From Chelydra serpentina (taxonomy: Eukaryota; Chordata; Testudines; Chelydridae), in contig JBAIAC010000033.1 in the NCBI GenBank assembly GCA_037349315.1, positions 25,314,001-25,378,000 on the forward strand: 64,000 nt of DNA, read 5' to 3'. A model generated the notes under the pieces. That model was not told where the DNA came from. It saw only the letters and a program-made list of their open reading frames with translations, and did no database searches. The position numbers were made by a program, and so were the translations under genes. Positions 13,431-23,926 of this stretch are shown one piece after another (within the stretch, counting starts at the first letter, position 1; the number at the start of each line of letters is the position of its first letter).

Positions 13431-13561
13431 GCTCAGAGTAAAGGCCACTGCTTTAAGAGACTTTGCAGAGTTACCAAACCCACCAACGAGAACTTCACTG
13501 AGGCCCAGCTGTGGGGAGGGAGCTCAGGTCCCCTCACACTTTACACTTACATCAGCACCTA

Positions 13562-13638
13562 CGGCCTGATCCAGCCCCTATTGAGAAATCGGTGGAAAGA
13601 CTCCCATTGACATGAGTGGGCCTTGAATGAGGCCTGTC
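13562..13638. mobile_element. Short palindromic MITE-like element
   Basis: CGGCCTGATCCAGCCCCTAT is mirrored imperfectly by GTGGGCCTTGAATGAGGCCT around GACTCCCATTGACATGAG. It resembles the short foldback elements elsewhere in this window. Confidence 0.45.
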
Positions 13639-13714
13639 CGGTGAGAAGCGCTCTGCGGAGCCTTAAGCGAGATCAGCCTAGAGTCGACCTTTCTGTCTGT
13701 AGATCTTTACCAAG

Positions 13715-13872
13715 CTCGGTGAGTATCACGTCCCCATTGTAGAAATGGAGAGACTGAGGCACATGGTAGGGACAGGAAGGCAATTGTCCCAGGTCACACA
13801 CTGAAGCAGTGGCAGAACCAGGATTACAACCCACATCATCTGGCTCCCAGCTCCATGTTCTTATTAGCACGT
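13715..13872 (-). mobile_element. MIR / CORE-SINE relic, minus strand
   Basis: CCCCATTGTAGAAATGGAGA, GACTGAGGCACATGG and CAGTGGCAGAACCAGGATTA are in MIR reverse-complement order. Confidence 0.85.
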
Positions 13873-16761
13873 GACATGGCTTCCCTGTGTATGCCGCTTC
13901 CTTGTGCCCTGATTGAGGTGAATCTTCTCCTGGCAGGGCTGGACCTGAGTGTACTGAAGAAACTGTCCTCAGCACAGGGCTGAAAGGGTGACTGCCTGAG
14001 TCTTGTGGCTAGTTGGTATCGATTATTTTTAAACTCTAAAACAATCACTGATGGTCTTTCTGGAATGGAAGGTTTCCATCACTCTCCAGACCTGAGACCC
14101 AGGCCTCTCTCTGGTCTCCCATCCCTGGTGCCTCTCTCGAGTTTCCCAACCCAAGACCCAGGGCCCATTTTCTGGCCTCCTGGTCCCAGTTCCAGGTCTC
14201 CTGACCCCAGGGTTGGGTCCCCTCTCTGGTCTCCCATTCCACTGAACTTGGAAAGAACAGCTCTCACCTGGCTGGAGCTGGGTGAATGGTGGGGGAAGGA
14301 ATCAGAGCAAGTCTGCGAAGTCCTCCTCACCCTCTCCTCTGTGTCTGGGTTTACATCACTGTAACTGGGAGTAGGATTTGCTCCTGGGTGTTTATTCTGC
14401 ACCTGACTGAATGTGGGATGGATGCAGAATTCGGGGAGAGCGCTGAGGAGAATAGCCGGAGCTGACTTTTCCTGACTCCCACAGGTTTCTTATGAAAGAA
14501 AGAGGGAGATGGGTTTGTATCAAGCTTTCTCTGGGTCATCTCTTCTTTGTTCCTGCTAGGAGGTATCGGCTGACGCGAATGGCCTTTACTGGGGGATGAT
14601 CCTGTTAGTGACCCGTGCGGCTGCATTTGTTTGCTCAGCAGCAGTTGCACATAATGGATGCTAAAAGGCTTTGTGGTTCATTGATGGCCATGCTCATAAC
14701 CACACACTCTTCATCCAGTTCTTGGGAGAGATGCAAAACTCCCCGATGCTTCTGCTTGGGTCCTAAACTCTGCCTCCTACCTAGCACAACGGTCTGGCTC
14801 CCCACAGCCTGCACTTACTGGAGGTCTCCTTTGCAAGGGATCCTGGGGAAAGTCGTCCGAACTTAGACCCTCAGGTAGATGAATCCAATCAGCAGAATCC
14901 GCCGTCCCCTTCCACCAGTGCAGGACTCCCATGTTTGAATCTGAGACTTGAAGCCAGGTGGGTCCTCCAGTGGCAGTCTCAGCTGAGCCCAGTGGGTTCC
15001 TCCCTTCTCTAGCTGAGCCTCTTGGAGTGATGCTAAGCTTATCCCCAGCTCATATCAGGGCCGGCCTTCCAGAAGGGCGCACACTGTGTTACTCTAAGGA
15101 GACCTCCTGCATGACCACTCTTCTTTGGTGGTGCCTCCTGGTTTCCATGCACAGGGCCATGGCTTCTCCAGTGAAGTGAAGATGGTACAAGGGTTTTCTC
15201 CCTCCTCAGCCTGATCTCCTGGACTCGGATTAACCCGCCTCCATGGAGACCCCACTCAATAAACTGTACATGTTCCATCATATTAGCATTCAATATTTTA
15301 ACTTCTCCAAAGCTGGGAATATTTCCAAAGTCTGAGCACAGGGATGATTATGATTCCATAATAATATTTTAATTCTATGATAAGCTAAATTAACTTCAGC
15401 CCCCTTGTGTCCCATTTCCCTTGCTGGCGCCAATAACGGCTGATCAAACCCCTGGTACTGATGAGTTTGAGGGAGGTGAAAACCACATCATCTGCAGGAG
15501 TGTGAGCTAAGGGAGGTGAACTTTGGCCCCAGAATTCTAGGTATGGGCATCTGTCCTGTCTGCATACCAGGACCAGTGGGGGGCATTGTACTTTACAACT
15601 GCACGGGCCCAACGACCTTTGTTTCCAATCAGCTCCAGCTCCTGCAAGGTTAACACCTGGGCTGGGAGGGTTACTTGGGGAAGGAAAGCCTGGATTGGAT
15701 TCACAGTGAAAAAAGGACAAAGTGGAGAATGGGAGACAGCAAGAAGTAAACAGAGAAAGGGAGAGTCCCAGCAACATAGAGCCACGAGAGGCTCTGAACA
15801 GAGCGAGGACGTAGCTAGTTCTTTCTGTCCAAGATAGATAAACCCAAGGTGCTCCAAGCCTGTTAATAAGAAAGGGCCTGTCTGTATTCCTCTCAGACCT
15901 TACTCATACACACTGACTGCTGCCTAGGAATCGAGGACAGTTGAACTAGTTGGGTAACAGTAAGAAGTGAGCCAAAGCAGAACCTCGACATGGTAAGCTC
16001 TTTGCAGTGGGGAGGCAGCGGGCGGGTGCTGCCTCTCCAATGACACCCTGCATCCCTCCCTATATTTGCTTGTCTAGCTACAGGCCTGGGCTGTTTTCTG
16101 GGTGCTTTCAGGCTGGTGGTGCCGGGAACCTGCTGCTCCTTGCTGGGGGAGTCTCAGGGAGATGGCTGGGGGATTATCCAAAGCGGGAACCTTTGGGTTG
16201 ACGCCTCTCATTGCTTAGAATGCTAGCCGTCCCCTCCTGCACTGCAAGCCGTCTGGCCATTTCCCAAACACCTTTACATTTGGTCCCTGCTAGAGTGCTC
16301 CGGCCCCAGCTGAGACATTGTAGCAGGGGCAAGAGGGAAGGACAGAGTTTTATGAGGTTTAGTCGTCCCCACATTTATTAGATCGGAATGTGGGAGGAAT
16401 CTTATGTTTAAAAACACCCCCCGAAAACTAGCCACAAAAAGAATGTGTGAGAGACACCCAGAGTAGGGAGCGATCTAGGATTTCAGCTCTGCTCCAGCTC
16501 TTTCCTTATCCCCCCTCCCCGCCCATCACAGAAGTACGGGAAATTCATGTAATGCTATTTAATAATATATACTTACGCACTGGCTATCTCAAGCCATTTG
16601 CATTGTCAAGTCATGTGCACTGATGTGAAGACTTTGCTTTCCCTTGTGTCACTGCTGTTGTTTTCGTCAAGCAATTGTCTAATAGTGACTTGAAGAACTG
16701 AAGGGGAAAGACACAACAGAAATTAAAAACTAATCAGTGAGTTAAACTAAGGATCCCTTTC
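13873..16761. other. Intergenic, no gene recognised
   Basis: No feature could be supported here. 14080-14260 has loosely repeated words (CTCTGGTCTCCCAT, CCAGGTCTCC) suggesting a decayed tandem repeat. Confidence 0.55.
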
Positions 16762-16774
16762 ATTATCATCATTA

Positions 16775-16971
16775 GAAGCGACAAAGGGTCCTGTGGCACC
16801 TTATAGACTAACAGAGGTATTGAAGCATAAGCTTTCGTGGGTGAATACCCACTTCTTCGGATGCACCCACGAAAGCTTATGCTTCAATACCTCTGTTAGT
16901 CTATAAGGTGCCACAGGACCCTTTGTCACTTCTAGAGATCCAGACTAACACGACTACCCCTCTGATACTTG
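16775..16971 (-). mobile_element. Penelope-like retroelement fragment as an inverted repeat, with hammerhead-like hairpin
   Basis: Two 70-bp arms, 16774-16843 and 16864-16933, are inverted copies of each other with one mismatch, separated by 20 bases. A 13-bp direct duplication ATTATCATCATTA (16762-16774, 16972-16984) brackets the unit, so it inserted as one piece. Read on the minus strand the centre contains GAAGAA, a hairpin GTGGGTATTCACCCAC, then GAAAGC. This resembles hammerhead stem II plus the GAAA box. Penelope-like elements are known to carry hammerhead ribozymes and to insert with inverted partial copies. A second, simple copy is at 37296-37383. The family assignment is by resemblance only. 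Confidence 0.65.
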
Positions 16972-16984
16972 ATTATCATCATTA

Positions 16985-18261
16985 TGAGCATTGTATTGTA
17001 TTAACTGAGGATCCTGCAGGCACAGAGGTAGGTGGAACACCTTCCTCTTTACATTTTAAAAACATTATTGGAATGGTGGTTTAAATTAAGCACATTTGCT
17101 TTCTTTTGAATTCCAGTCGAATTCCCTGCTAACTGGGATTCTTCAGTGGATATTCTCATCTGTCCCAGGTTAGCAGCAAATCCAGGTGTGAAGAGGCCAT
17201 TTAAAAAGTCCAAAAAATCTTAAAATGGAATAAACTACTGTGCTAAATAAAAATGAGACTCCTCGCAATTCATCTTCATTTCTTATTTTATTCCTCCTTT
17301 GGCACCCTCTGTATTTAAAAAGGCTGGCCCTTAAAATTTCACATCTCTTTACTATCTGGTTAAACACCACTTAATGCCTTGGCACTGGTCAAATGCATTC
17401 CCTTCCCATTAGGCAGAATGTTTGCAAACTGTGTCATGGATAAGCAGCCATTGTGCCATTCACTCTGCACCATGGGAGAGTTCCAACAGAGACAGAGGAG
17501 TCATGCCTGTTTAGGTGTGTTGAATGCAGAACAGTCTGATCTGTTACAGAAGCTGTCTTACAATCCCTTTGAAACTCTCCGGTCTTTCTCCAATGGGAGC
17601 TGCATTCTCTCAGCTCTGCCTTGCATCCATCCAGGAGGCCGCTTCCGCTGACAACAAATCACACTTTAAGCAAATCACACTTTTAAATTATATTTAAAAA
17701 TGTTTACAAAGCGTCGCGTGGCAATTGACTCTTCTGAGCGAGCCCATGTAGTGCTTCGAATCGCTTTACGGTAGACCTTAAAGGAGACAATGGTCACGAT
17801 AAAGGGTGAAGGAGGAGCCTGAGAGGAGGGGGAGGGGCCTGAGGGATGAAAGGCATGCTCCTCACTTCAGTTTCTTTCTTTCCCATCCTGTTTCCCAGCT
17901 AGTTCAATGGGGGAGCCGTTTGCACTCGGGGGGTTTCTGTGCCAGACGGCTCTTCTGCTCATTGTTGCATCACAAGGATTCTCACGTTTCTTTCTTTGCT
18001 TAACCCTTTAAAAATATTCCATCTGTCAGGGCCTGACGCTCCTTAGTGATTTTCCTTGAAGTACAAGCCACATCCTTACGTTTGCTTGTCAAGCAAACCG
18101 TCAGACTGACAGACGTCCTGGGGTGCACACAAGCCTAAACAGACTCACTCGTACGGCTGCATGCAGAGCGAGCTGTATATGCAGTCGTACAGACACAGGG
18201 GCACAATCACACCCTCACATGCCAATGCAGACGTGTGTGTGTGTACAAGTAACAACCCCTG
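16985..18261. other. Intergenic, no gene recognised
   Basis: AT-rich to about 17700, then mixed. No exon or repeat was recognised. Confidence 0.55.
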
Positions 18262-18330
18262 CCTGGGTCAATGCAGGGTTTGAACCCCTGGCCCTCAGCA
18301 CGAGCTTAGCAACTGAGCTAAAGCAGAACC
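18262..18330 (-). repeat. tRNA-like segment, probable tRNA-derived SINE head or tRNA relic
   Basis: On the minus strand an A-box-like TTAGCTCAGTTGCTAAG is followed by a B-box CAGGGGTTCAAACCCTG with a perfect 5-bp T stem and 7-base loop. The acceptor ends do not pair well and the anticodon arm is degenerate, so it is not a functional tRNA gene. It is most likely the head of an old SINE. Confidence 0.45.
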
Positions 18331-18445
18331 TCCATGAGCTGGTAGCAGTAGTAGGTTACTACCCTCTAGAGTGTGGCCCTAGAGCTGCCAAGTGCCAGGC
18401 ATCTCACAGCCCTGTCTGCATCCCCGCAGCTTGGCCTTTCCCTCC

Positions 18446-18570
18446 CACCCTCCCACCTGACCCGGCACCCCAGACACCTGCCAGCACCCCTAGATGCCCC
18501 CTTCCTGCCAGGACTGATCGACACCCCTGCCTTAGCCCTGACACTGCGCCGGGAAGGGCGCAGCGACCCT
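18446..18570 (+). repeat. 125-bp perfect direct duplication, copy A
   Basis: The block beginning CACCCTCCCACCTGACCCGG and ending GAAGGGCGCAGCGACCCT is repeated without a mismatch 437 bases downstream (18883-19007). It is C-rich. Flanking sequence differs on both sides. Confidence 0.9.
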
Positions 18571-18882
18571 CACACACCTGGCCCAGCTGCGGTCAGGCTC
18601 TGTAGTTCCCCCTGTCGGCCGCTAGATGCCACTGTGGAGCCCGGCTTCAGGCCCTTTGTCTGCTTCCCCAGCGGGGAGGAACAGCACCAGCTGCAGTGGG
18701 GCTGATGCTAATGAGCAGGCAGCAGCAGCAGCCGGGCGACTGGCCGAGACTGAAGGTAAGGGGGGGGCTCAGCACTAGCCCCAGGCCGCCCCTGTCCCAG
18801 AGAGACCTTAGCCAGATCCCAGCCCCTGGAGAGACCCCAGCTTGCAGACCTGCCTCAGTGCCTACCCTAAACACCCCGCTAG

Positions 18883-19007
18883 CACCCTCCCACCTGACCC
18901 GGCACCCCAGACACCTGCCAGCACCCCTAGATGCCCCCTTCCTGCCAGGACTGATCGACACCCCTGCCTTAGCCCTGACACTGCGCCGGGAAGGGCGCAG
19001 CGACCCT
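18883..19007 (+). repeat. 125-bp perfect direct duplication, copy B
   Basis: Identical to 18446-18570. Perfect identity suggests a very recent duplication, gene conversion or an assembly join error. The sequence between the copies (18571-18882) is unrelated to them and has no recognisable gene. Confidence 0.9.
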
Positions 19008-19229
19008 AAGACAGTTCACGGCCATTTGCAAAATGCAAGTTAGCTCCTTTCCATAACACGTCACCCGTGGAGCTGCGCTCAGTGTGGCCGCCATGGCTGC
19101 ATTCAGAGACACGCAGAGAGATGGGTGCGCACGCTGGGACGGCTAGACGAGCGCTGCAGACAGCTGAGCTCCCTGTGTGGGCCCCATCACGGTCGTATCT
19201 GAGCCCCGCATAATCTTTCATTCATTTGC

Positions 19230-19380
19230 CCTCACACGCCCCTGCGAGGCAGGGCTGGTATCCCCAGTGTACAGAGCGGGAACTGAGGCACAGGGGGGCT
19301 AAGTGACTTGCCCAGGGTCACACAGTGAGACTGTGTCAGAGCAGGGCTTGGAACGCAGCTCTCCCGAGTCCTAACCTCCC
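19230..19380 (-). mobile_element. MIR / CORE-SINE relic, minus strand
   Basis: GGGAACTGAGGCACAGGGGG and AAGTGACTTGCCCAGGGTCA followed by CACACAGTGAGAC match the MIR reverse complement well. Confidence 0.87.
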
Positions 19381-20439
19381 TGTATGCACACCAACGACAC
19401 AGTATCTCACCATGGCGCACCTGGCACTGGCCTCAGCGTAGCCCATTGCCAGCGTCTCAGGAACTCTGCAGCCGGGCCCTGACGCGCTGTCCGCAGGCTC
19501 AGTGGGACAGGAAGGCAAGCGGGGAGCTGCAGCTTCCCTCAGCAGCCTCTTTCCTGGCAGCCCCCTGGCTTGCCTCTCGCCCAGGCATTCAAGGACAGTT
19601 TTGAGCCTCGCTGCTGTCGTACCAGCCGCAGCGCTCGCAGGACAATGCAGCTCCTCTTCTTGGAGCTGAGCGACGCTCTGAAAGCCACAGCCGCATTGTG
19701 AGGGGAGTGATGGTGCCTCACAGCACAGTGGCTTTGTTGCTGAGAACAGCGCCCGGGACACGGTGACCTCAGCACGGGGCTGGCGGGGGGAGATCCTGCC
19801 AGCCAGCTGGGCCATAGAACCAGAGTGAATGGAGGTGGGAAAGACCTGCCAGGCCCCTCCCCCATACCGTGGCTGGATTTGAACCAGTGACGGGGCCCGG
19901 ATCCCGATTGCCGTTCCAGGAGTTCTCTGACGTCCATCCCCGGATAACAGGGGCAGCCGCCATTAGGGAGTCACCCCTCTGTGCTGGTGCACAGAGCCTG
20001 GGCCCTGGGCCGTCCTGACTGTGTGCTACATGGCACGTGCCACCTACCCAACACGCGAGCGACAATCCCCAGGGGCTGGGCTTCACTCTAACAGCTCAGC
20101 CATCGCAGCGGCCACCCCTGCCCCAGACGGTCTGATTGCTGACAACGGTTAAGGCACGAGGGATCACAAGAACAAGCCGCCACAGAGGCAGCAGTAGGAG
20201 GCACCTGACCTGACCCTTCCACACCAAGAGCTGCTGTTCAGGAAGCTCTGTCCCCATCACTGAGTGAAGCATTTCCCATTTCTCTGTCCCCTCCAGGAGC
20301 CCCCGGATTGCCTTTCCTTTCACAGTGGGTCTCAAAGGTACCAACTGCCCACCCTGGAGAATGGACAGGGCCAGCATCCCCTCGCGGTGCCCCCAACATA
20401 CCTCACCAAGCCCCTCTAGGTCCCATGCAGCGTCTGGCT

Positions 20440-20631
20440 CAGTGGTCCCCAACGTGGTGCCCGGGGGCGCCATGGCGCCCGCCATCAGGGCCGGCGCCAA
20501 GGAAGGCAGAGGAGAGGAGCATCCGCTGGAGAAGTGTCGCCACTGAAATGCCGCCGAGAAGTGTCGCTGCCCGCCACACTCTGATGAAGGGATGAATGTG
20601 CTCTTGGCCACAGAAAGGTTGGGGACCACTG
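20440..20631 (+). mobile_element. hAT-type MITE with CAGTGGTCCCCAAC termini
   Basis: The left end CAGTGGTCCCCAACGTGG and right end AAAGGTTGGGGACCACTG form terminal inverted repeats identical over the first 14 bases. An exact 8-bp duplication GTCTGGCT flanks it (20432-20439, 20632-20639). The interior is GC-rich (GGGGGCGCCATGGCGCCCG) and non-coding. This supports a hAT origin; the family name is not known to me. Confidence 0.88.
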
Positions 20632-21560
20632 GTCTGGCTTCCCTGCTCAGCTCGGTATCAGTTGTGCTAAGGACACCAGCCTGCTGAGAACTGGCCAAAC
20701 TCATTGCATGTTGCCAGAGGCCTTAGGCCACAGGAGACCAACAGATTATGCCCACGTACAGCTACCCTCGTGTCTCCCACCCCTCTGTTGTTTTCATCCT
20801 GCCTTTAATTAGACTGAAATCTCTTCAGGGCACAGGCCATCTCTTACTCTGGGTTTCCACAGTGCCTAGCACCATGGGCTCTGGTCTCCGCTGTGGCCTC
20901 TCCCACAATACAAATACCAGCTAATAATAGAGACCATGCTGGATTTGAACCAGTGGCTGTGTCTGTAGCTCATCCCCAATTCCTGGAGCTATCTGCTTCC
21001 CCAGGCAAATTTAAAAGGCATCTTCCCAAATATTCCTATTTACTTATAGCTTTCTAGCGCCTCTAACAGCACCTGGTGTCCTCAGCAGAGATTCAAGGTT
21101 CTTGAAAAGAGGGCGGCACGTACCTTTCCCTGTGTGCTAGAGAGAGGGGAGAGTTTTCTTGTGGCCACTCCCTCAACAACTGGAGTTATCTGTGTCCACG
21201 GAGAGCTGTGTTACCCTGCTGCGCATGGGGACACTTGCCCCCAGTGCCTTTCTCCCAGCTGGGCTGGGTTTGTCATGACTCTTTTGCTTTATGCACATGC
21301 TCTGGGTCTAATATTTCTGGAGCGCTGGAAATAGGATTGACTCAGGAAGACAAAAGCAGCTGCCCTGGTATTGTCCTCCTGGCCTCTCCTGCCCCACCTG
21401 CTTTGGGAACTGGTCTGGGTAAAGCAGGACCAGAAAAGCCCAGATTGCAGACCCTTCCCCTGTTTTTATTAATGACAAGTTTCCCGGTCCCCCTTCCAGA
21501 CAGCGCTCTCTGGGGCCTCATGCCAGGCCCATGAGTTGGTTTCAGTGACTCCTCACCATG

Positions 21561-21711
21561 TCTTGGGAGGTTGTGGACTCTCCATCATCGGGGATTTTTA
21601 AGAGCAGGCTGGACAAACACCTGTCAGGGATGGTCTAATACTTAGTCCTGCCTTGAGTGCAGGGGACTGGACTAGATGACCTCTCGAGGTCCCTTCCAGG
21701 CCTATGATTCT
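21561..21711 (+). mobile_element. CR1 LINE, 3'-end fragment
   Basis: It contains GGGATTTTTAAGAGCAGGCT, CCTGTCAGGGATGGTCTAAT and GGACTAGATGACCTCTCGAG, ending with the CR1 terminal CCTATGATTCT. Only the 3' UTR remains, typical of 5'-truncated CR1 copies. Confidence 0.9.
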
Positions 21712-23907
21712 ACGTCGGGTTTCCTTCAGTCTCCGGGAGGCGCAGCTGCAGAACGAGCTGGGAGAATGTGCTGCTCCTGACAGAGAGGGGCTGAGAGCGC
21801 TAACTGGGGAAAGGGATCGTGCAGGCCAGTGCTGGGCACAGCAGTGCTAATGGAGTAAAGCCCCTCAGCCCTGCCATGCAGTATCCCTGGGCTCCTCACA
21901 CACACACAGCTCTGCTGCTGCGCCTTCGGCCCGACCTGCAGCTCCTACTCCTGTGCCCGATGCATCCTGGGTCTCCCCTGCTATTCCATCCCTGGGCTGT
22001 CGCAGCTCTCCTAATGCACCGCCGTCCTGCCCGCCGCCTCCCGCCAATCCACTCCTCGGCTGGCAAGTATTCCCTCCACTAGCTATTGAATGAAGGGGCC
22101 AGGGATAATGCAGAGCCCCTCAAGGCTTCTGGCTCTGGCTCCGCAGAGAAATCAAGCCCCTGCCGTATGAGAGCATGATGTGAGCTCGGGTGACAGGTCG
22201 TCATTAGCAGCACCCCGTCTTCCCCTGCCGACCTGCTTTCTCTTTGCGCTCCCTCGTACGTTCTTCCCTCTCCCCCCTTGCTGCTCTGATGGAGGCTGAG
22301 AGTGTCTCGACTTTGACAGGGTGATGGGCAAGCGATGCCTTTGGGGGATCAGCTCGTGTTGGAAACCACCCAGCACCCCCAACCCACACAAGGGGCTTTC
22401 ACGGACTGTGGGATCACTGTCTCTCAGACCTAGCTACTTCCCTGGGAGCCTCTGCCCCTTTGGGAAGGGGTGCCCCCATCCTGTTCCCCTGTCCCACTGG
22501 GGAGCCGTCACTTGCCCAAGCAGGACAGGACATGGCAGAGGAAGGGACTCATGCGCCAAGCCCCCAGCTTGGGGAGCCCTCTGAGTAATGCAGCTCGCTC
22601 AGCTCCAGAGTGGTGGGTGGCAAACACCGAGGCTGTTGGTGTTTTCTCTCCTCCTCCTGTCACCTCCGAAACACCTTTCAAGTGGGCGGGGAACACAGTC
22701 ACCGCCCGCCGGGGAGCCACTCTTCCCGGCCAGCTCCGGCTGGGTCTGTGTGCTGGGAGAGGAGCCATCCGCTAGCAGAGCGAGGCAGCTGCTGGGGGAC
22801 AGCAGCTGATTAGTTGTGATTACAGGGTTCGAGGAGGAGGCGGGGAGAGGAGCAATTAAAATCCAGGGATGCTTCTCTTCGCTTTTATGCCACAGCAGGG
22901 AAAGCAGCTAGCTGGTGAGTGGCGAGGTGGCTGGGGCCTGGAGTGAACAAGGCCCAGAGGGGCGAGAGCAGGAGAGGTTCAATGTGATGGGCCTGGCAGG
23001 TTGGGGTGAATAACCCCCTCGGGTGCCATTGATACTCTCTGTGCTTGAGGCTGGCACCATCCAGCAGGTTAACATTCCTTCACGGTGAGGAGGTCCCTTT
23101 GCAATGCAGGGTCTATGGCGCTGGCGGGGCGGGACGGGGTTCGAAATCTGGGAGCGCTGGGACATAGTCCTCAGGGCTGCAGCAGGGAGTCCGGCTGCTC
23201 CCTGAAGGAGAGGGAGGTGACAGCACCAGGGAGCAAAGGGGAAATGCGCTCAGCTTTTTCTAGACACTTTTTCTTCCACTGTCCCTGTTCCCTGCTCCTC
23301 TCAACACAGCTGTCACCGGCTAACCCAGTACAGCAGGTTGGTTCCTCACCCCCCCCCCCCAGGTACTACCAGTGTTCCTGAATCCAGATTGCCAGCACCC
23401 TCTGCTAGTCCAGTGCGGGCCCCACACAGCTCTGCCAGTGCTCCTCAATCCTGACCTGCCATCCCCCTTTTATTCCAGTCCTTCCCTTCCAGTCTGCCGC
23501 AGCTCTGCTCCTCAGTCCCAGCCAGTACTGCAGAGCTGCCTCCAGATTCCCTGCTCCTTTCAAAGGGCTCCATTACCCCCATCGTGCTCACTTGTATTCT
23601 CACCCCTTCATTTTCCTTCTGTGCCTCACCCATGGCCGGGAAGCTATTGTGTGCTGGATGCAGGGGGTGGGTAACCTCCTGCCCAAACATCTCCGTCACA
23701 GCTGCATGCACTTGTTTGAAGCCACGGCTCCCTCCCGTCTTACAAACAGTTCTTGCTTTTGGAAGCCTTGCCTGGTTTCTCCCCTGCAGAGAGTTCAGGG
23801 CACCGGATCCCCTGCAACCCAACCTTCAAGAGGGGATGAGCTGGGACTGGGAGCCTGTTACCTGGCTAGGAAAACATCCGGGCTCAGCTATTTCCTTTAC
23901 ACTCTGT

Positions 23908-23926
23908 GACCAGCAGGTGGCGCTGC
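23908..23926 (+). promoter_or_regulatory. CTCF-like motif
   Basis: GACCAGCAGGTGGCGCTGC closely fits the vertebrate CTCF core (CCASYAGRKGGCRS). It lies upstream of NTRK3 in non-repeat-looking sequence. Occupancy is unknown. Confidence 0.45.

Noticed and set aside
12096..13448. 450-codon open frame on the minus strand across the minisatellite
   Set aside because: Mirror of the plus-strand case; a composition and period effect, not a gene.
12252..13610. 452-codon open frame on the plus strand across the minisatellite
   Set aside because: It exists because the 63-bp unit is divisible by three and lacks stops in this frame; the opposite strand is equally open. No signal peptide, domain or splice context.
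18262..18330. Functional tRNA gene
   Set aside because: Good T arm but unpaired acceptor ends and a degenerate anticodon arm.
20096..20704. 202-codon open frame on the minus strand
   Set aside because: It runs straight through the hAT-type MITE at 20440-20631, so it is a chance frame.
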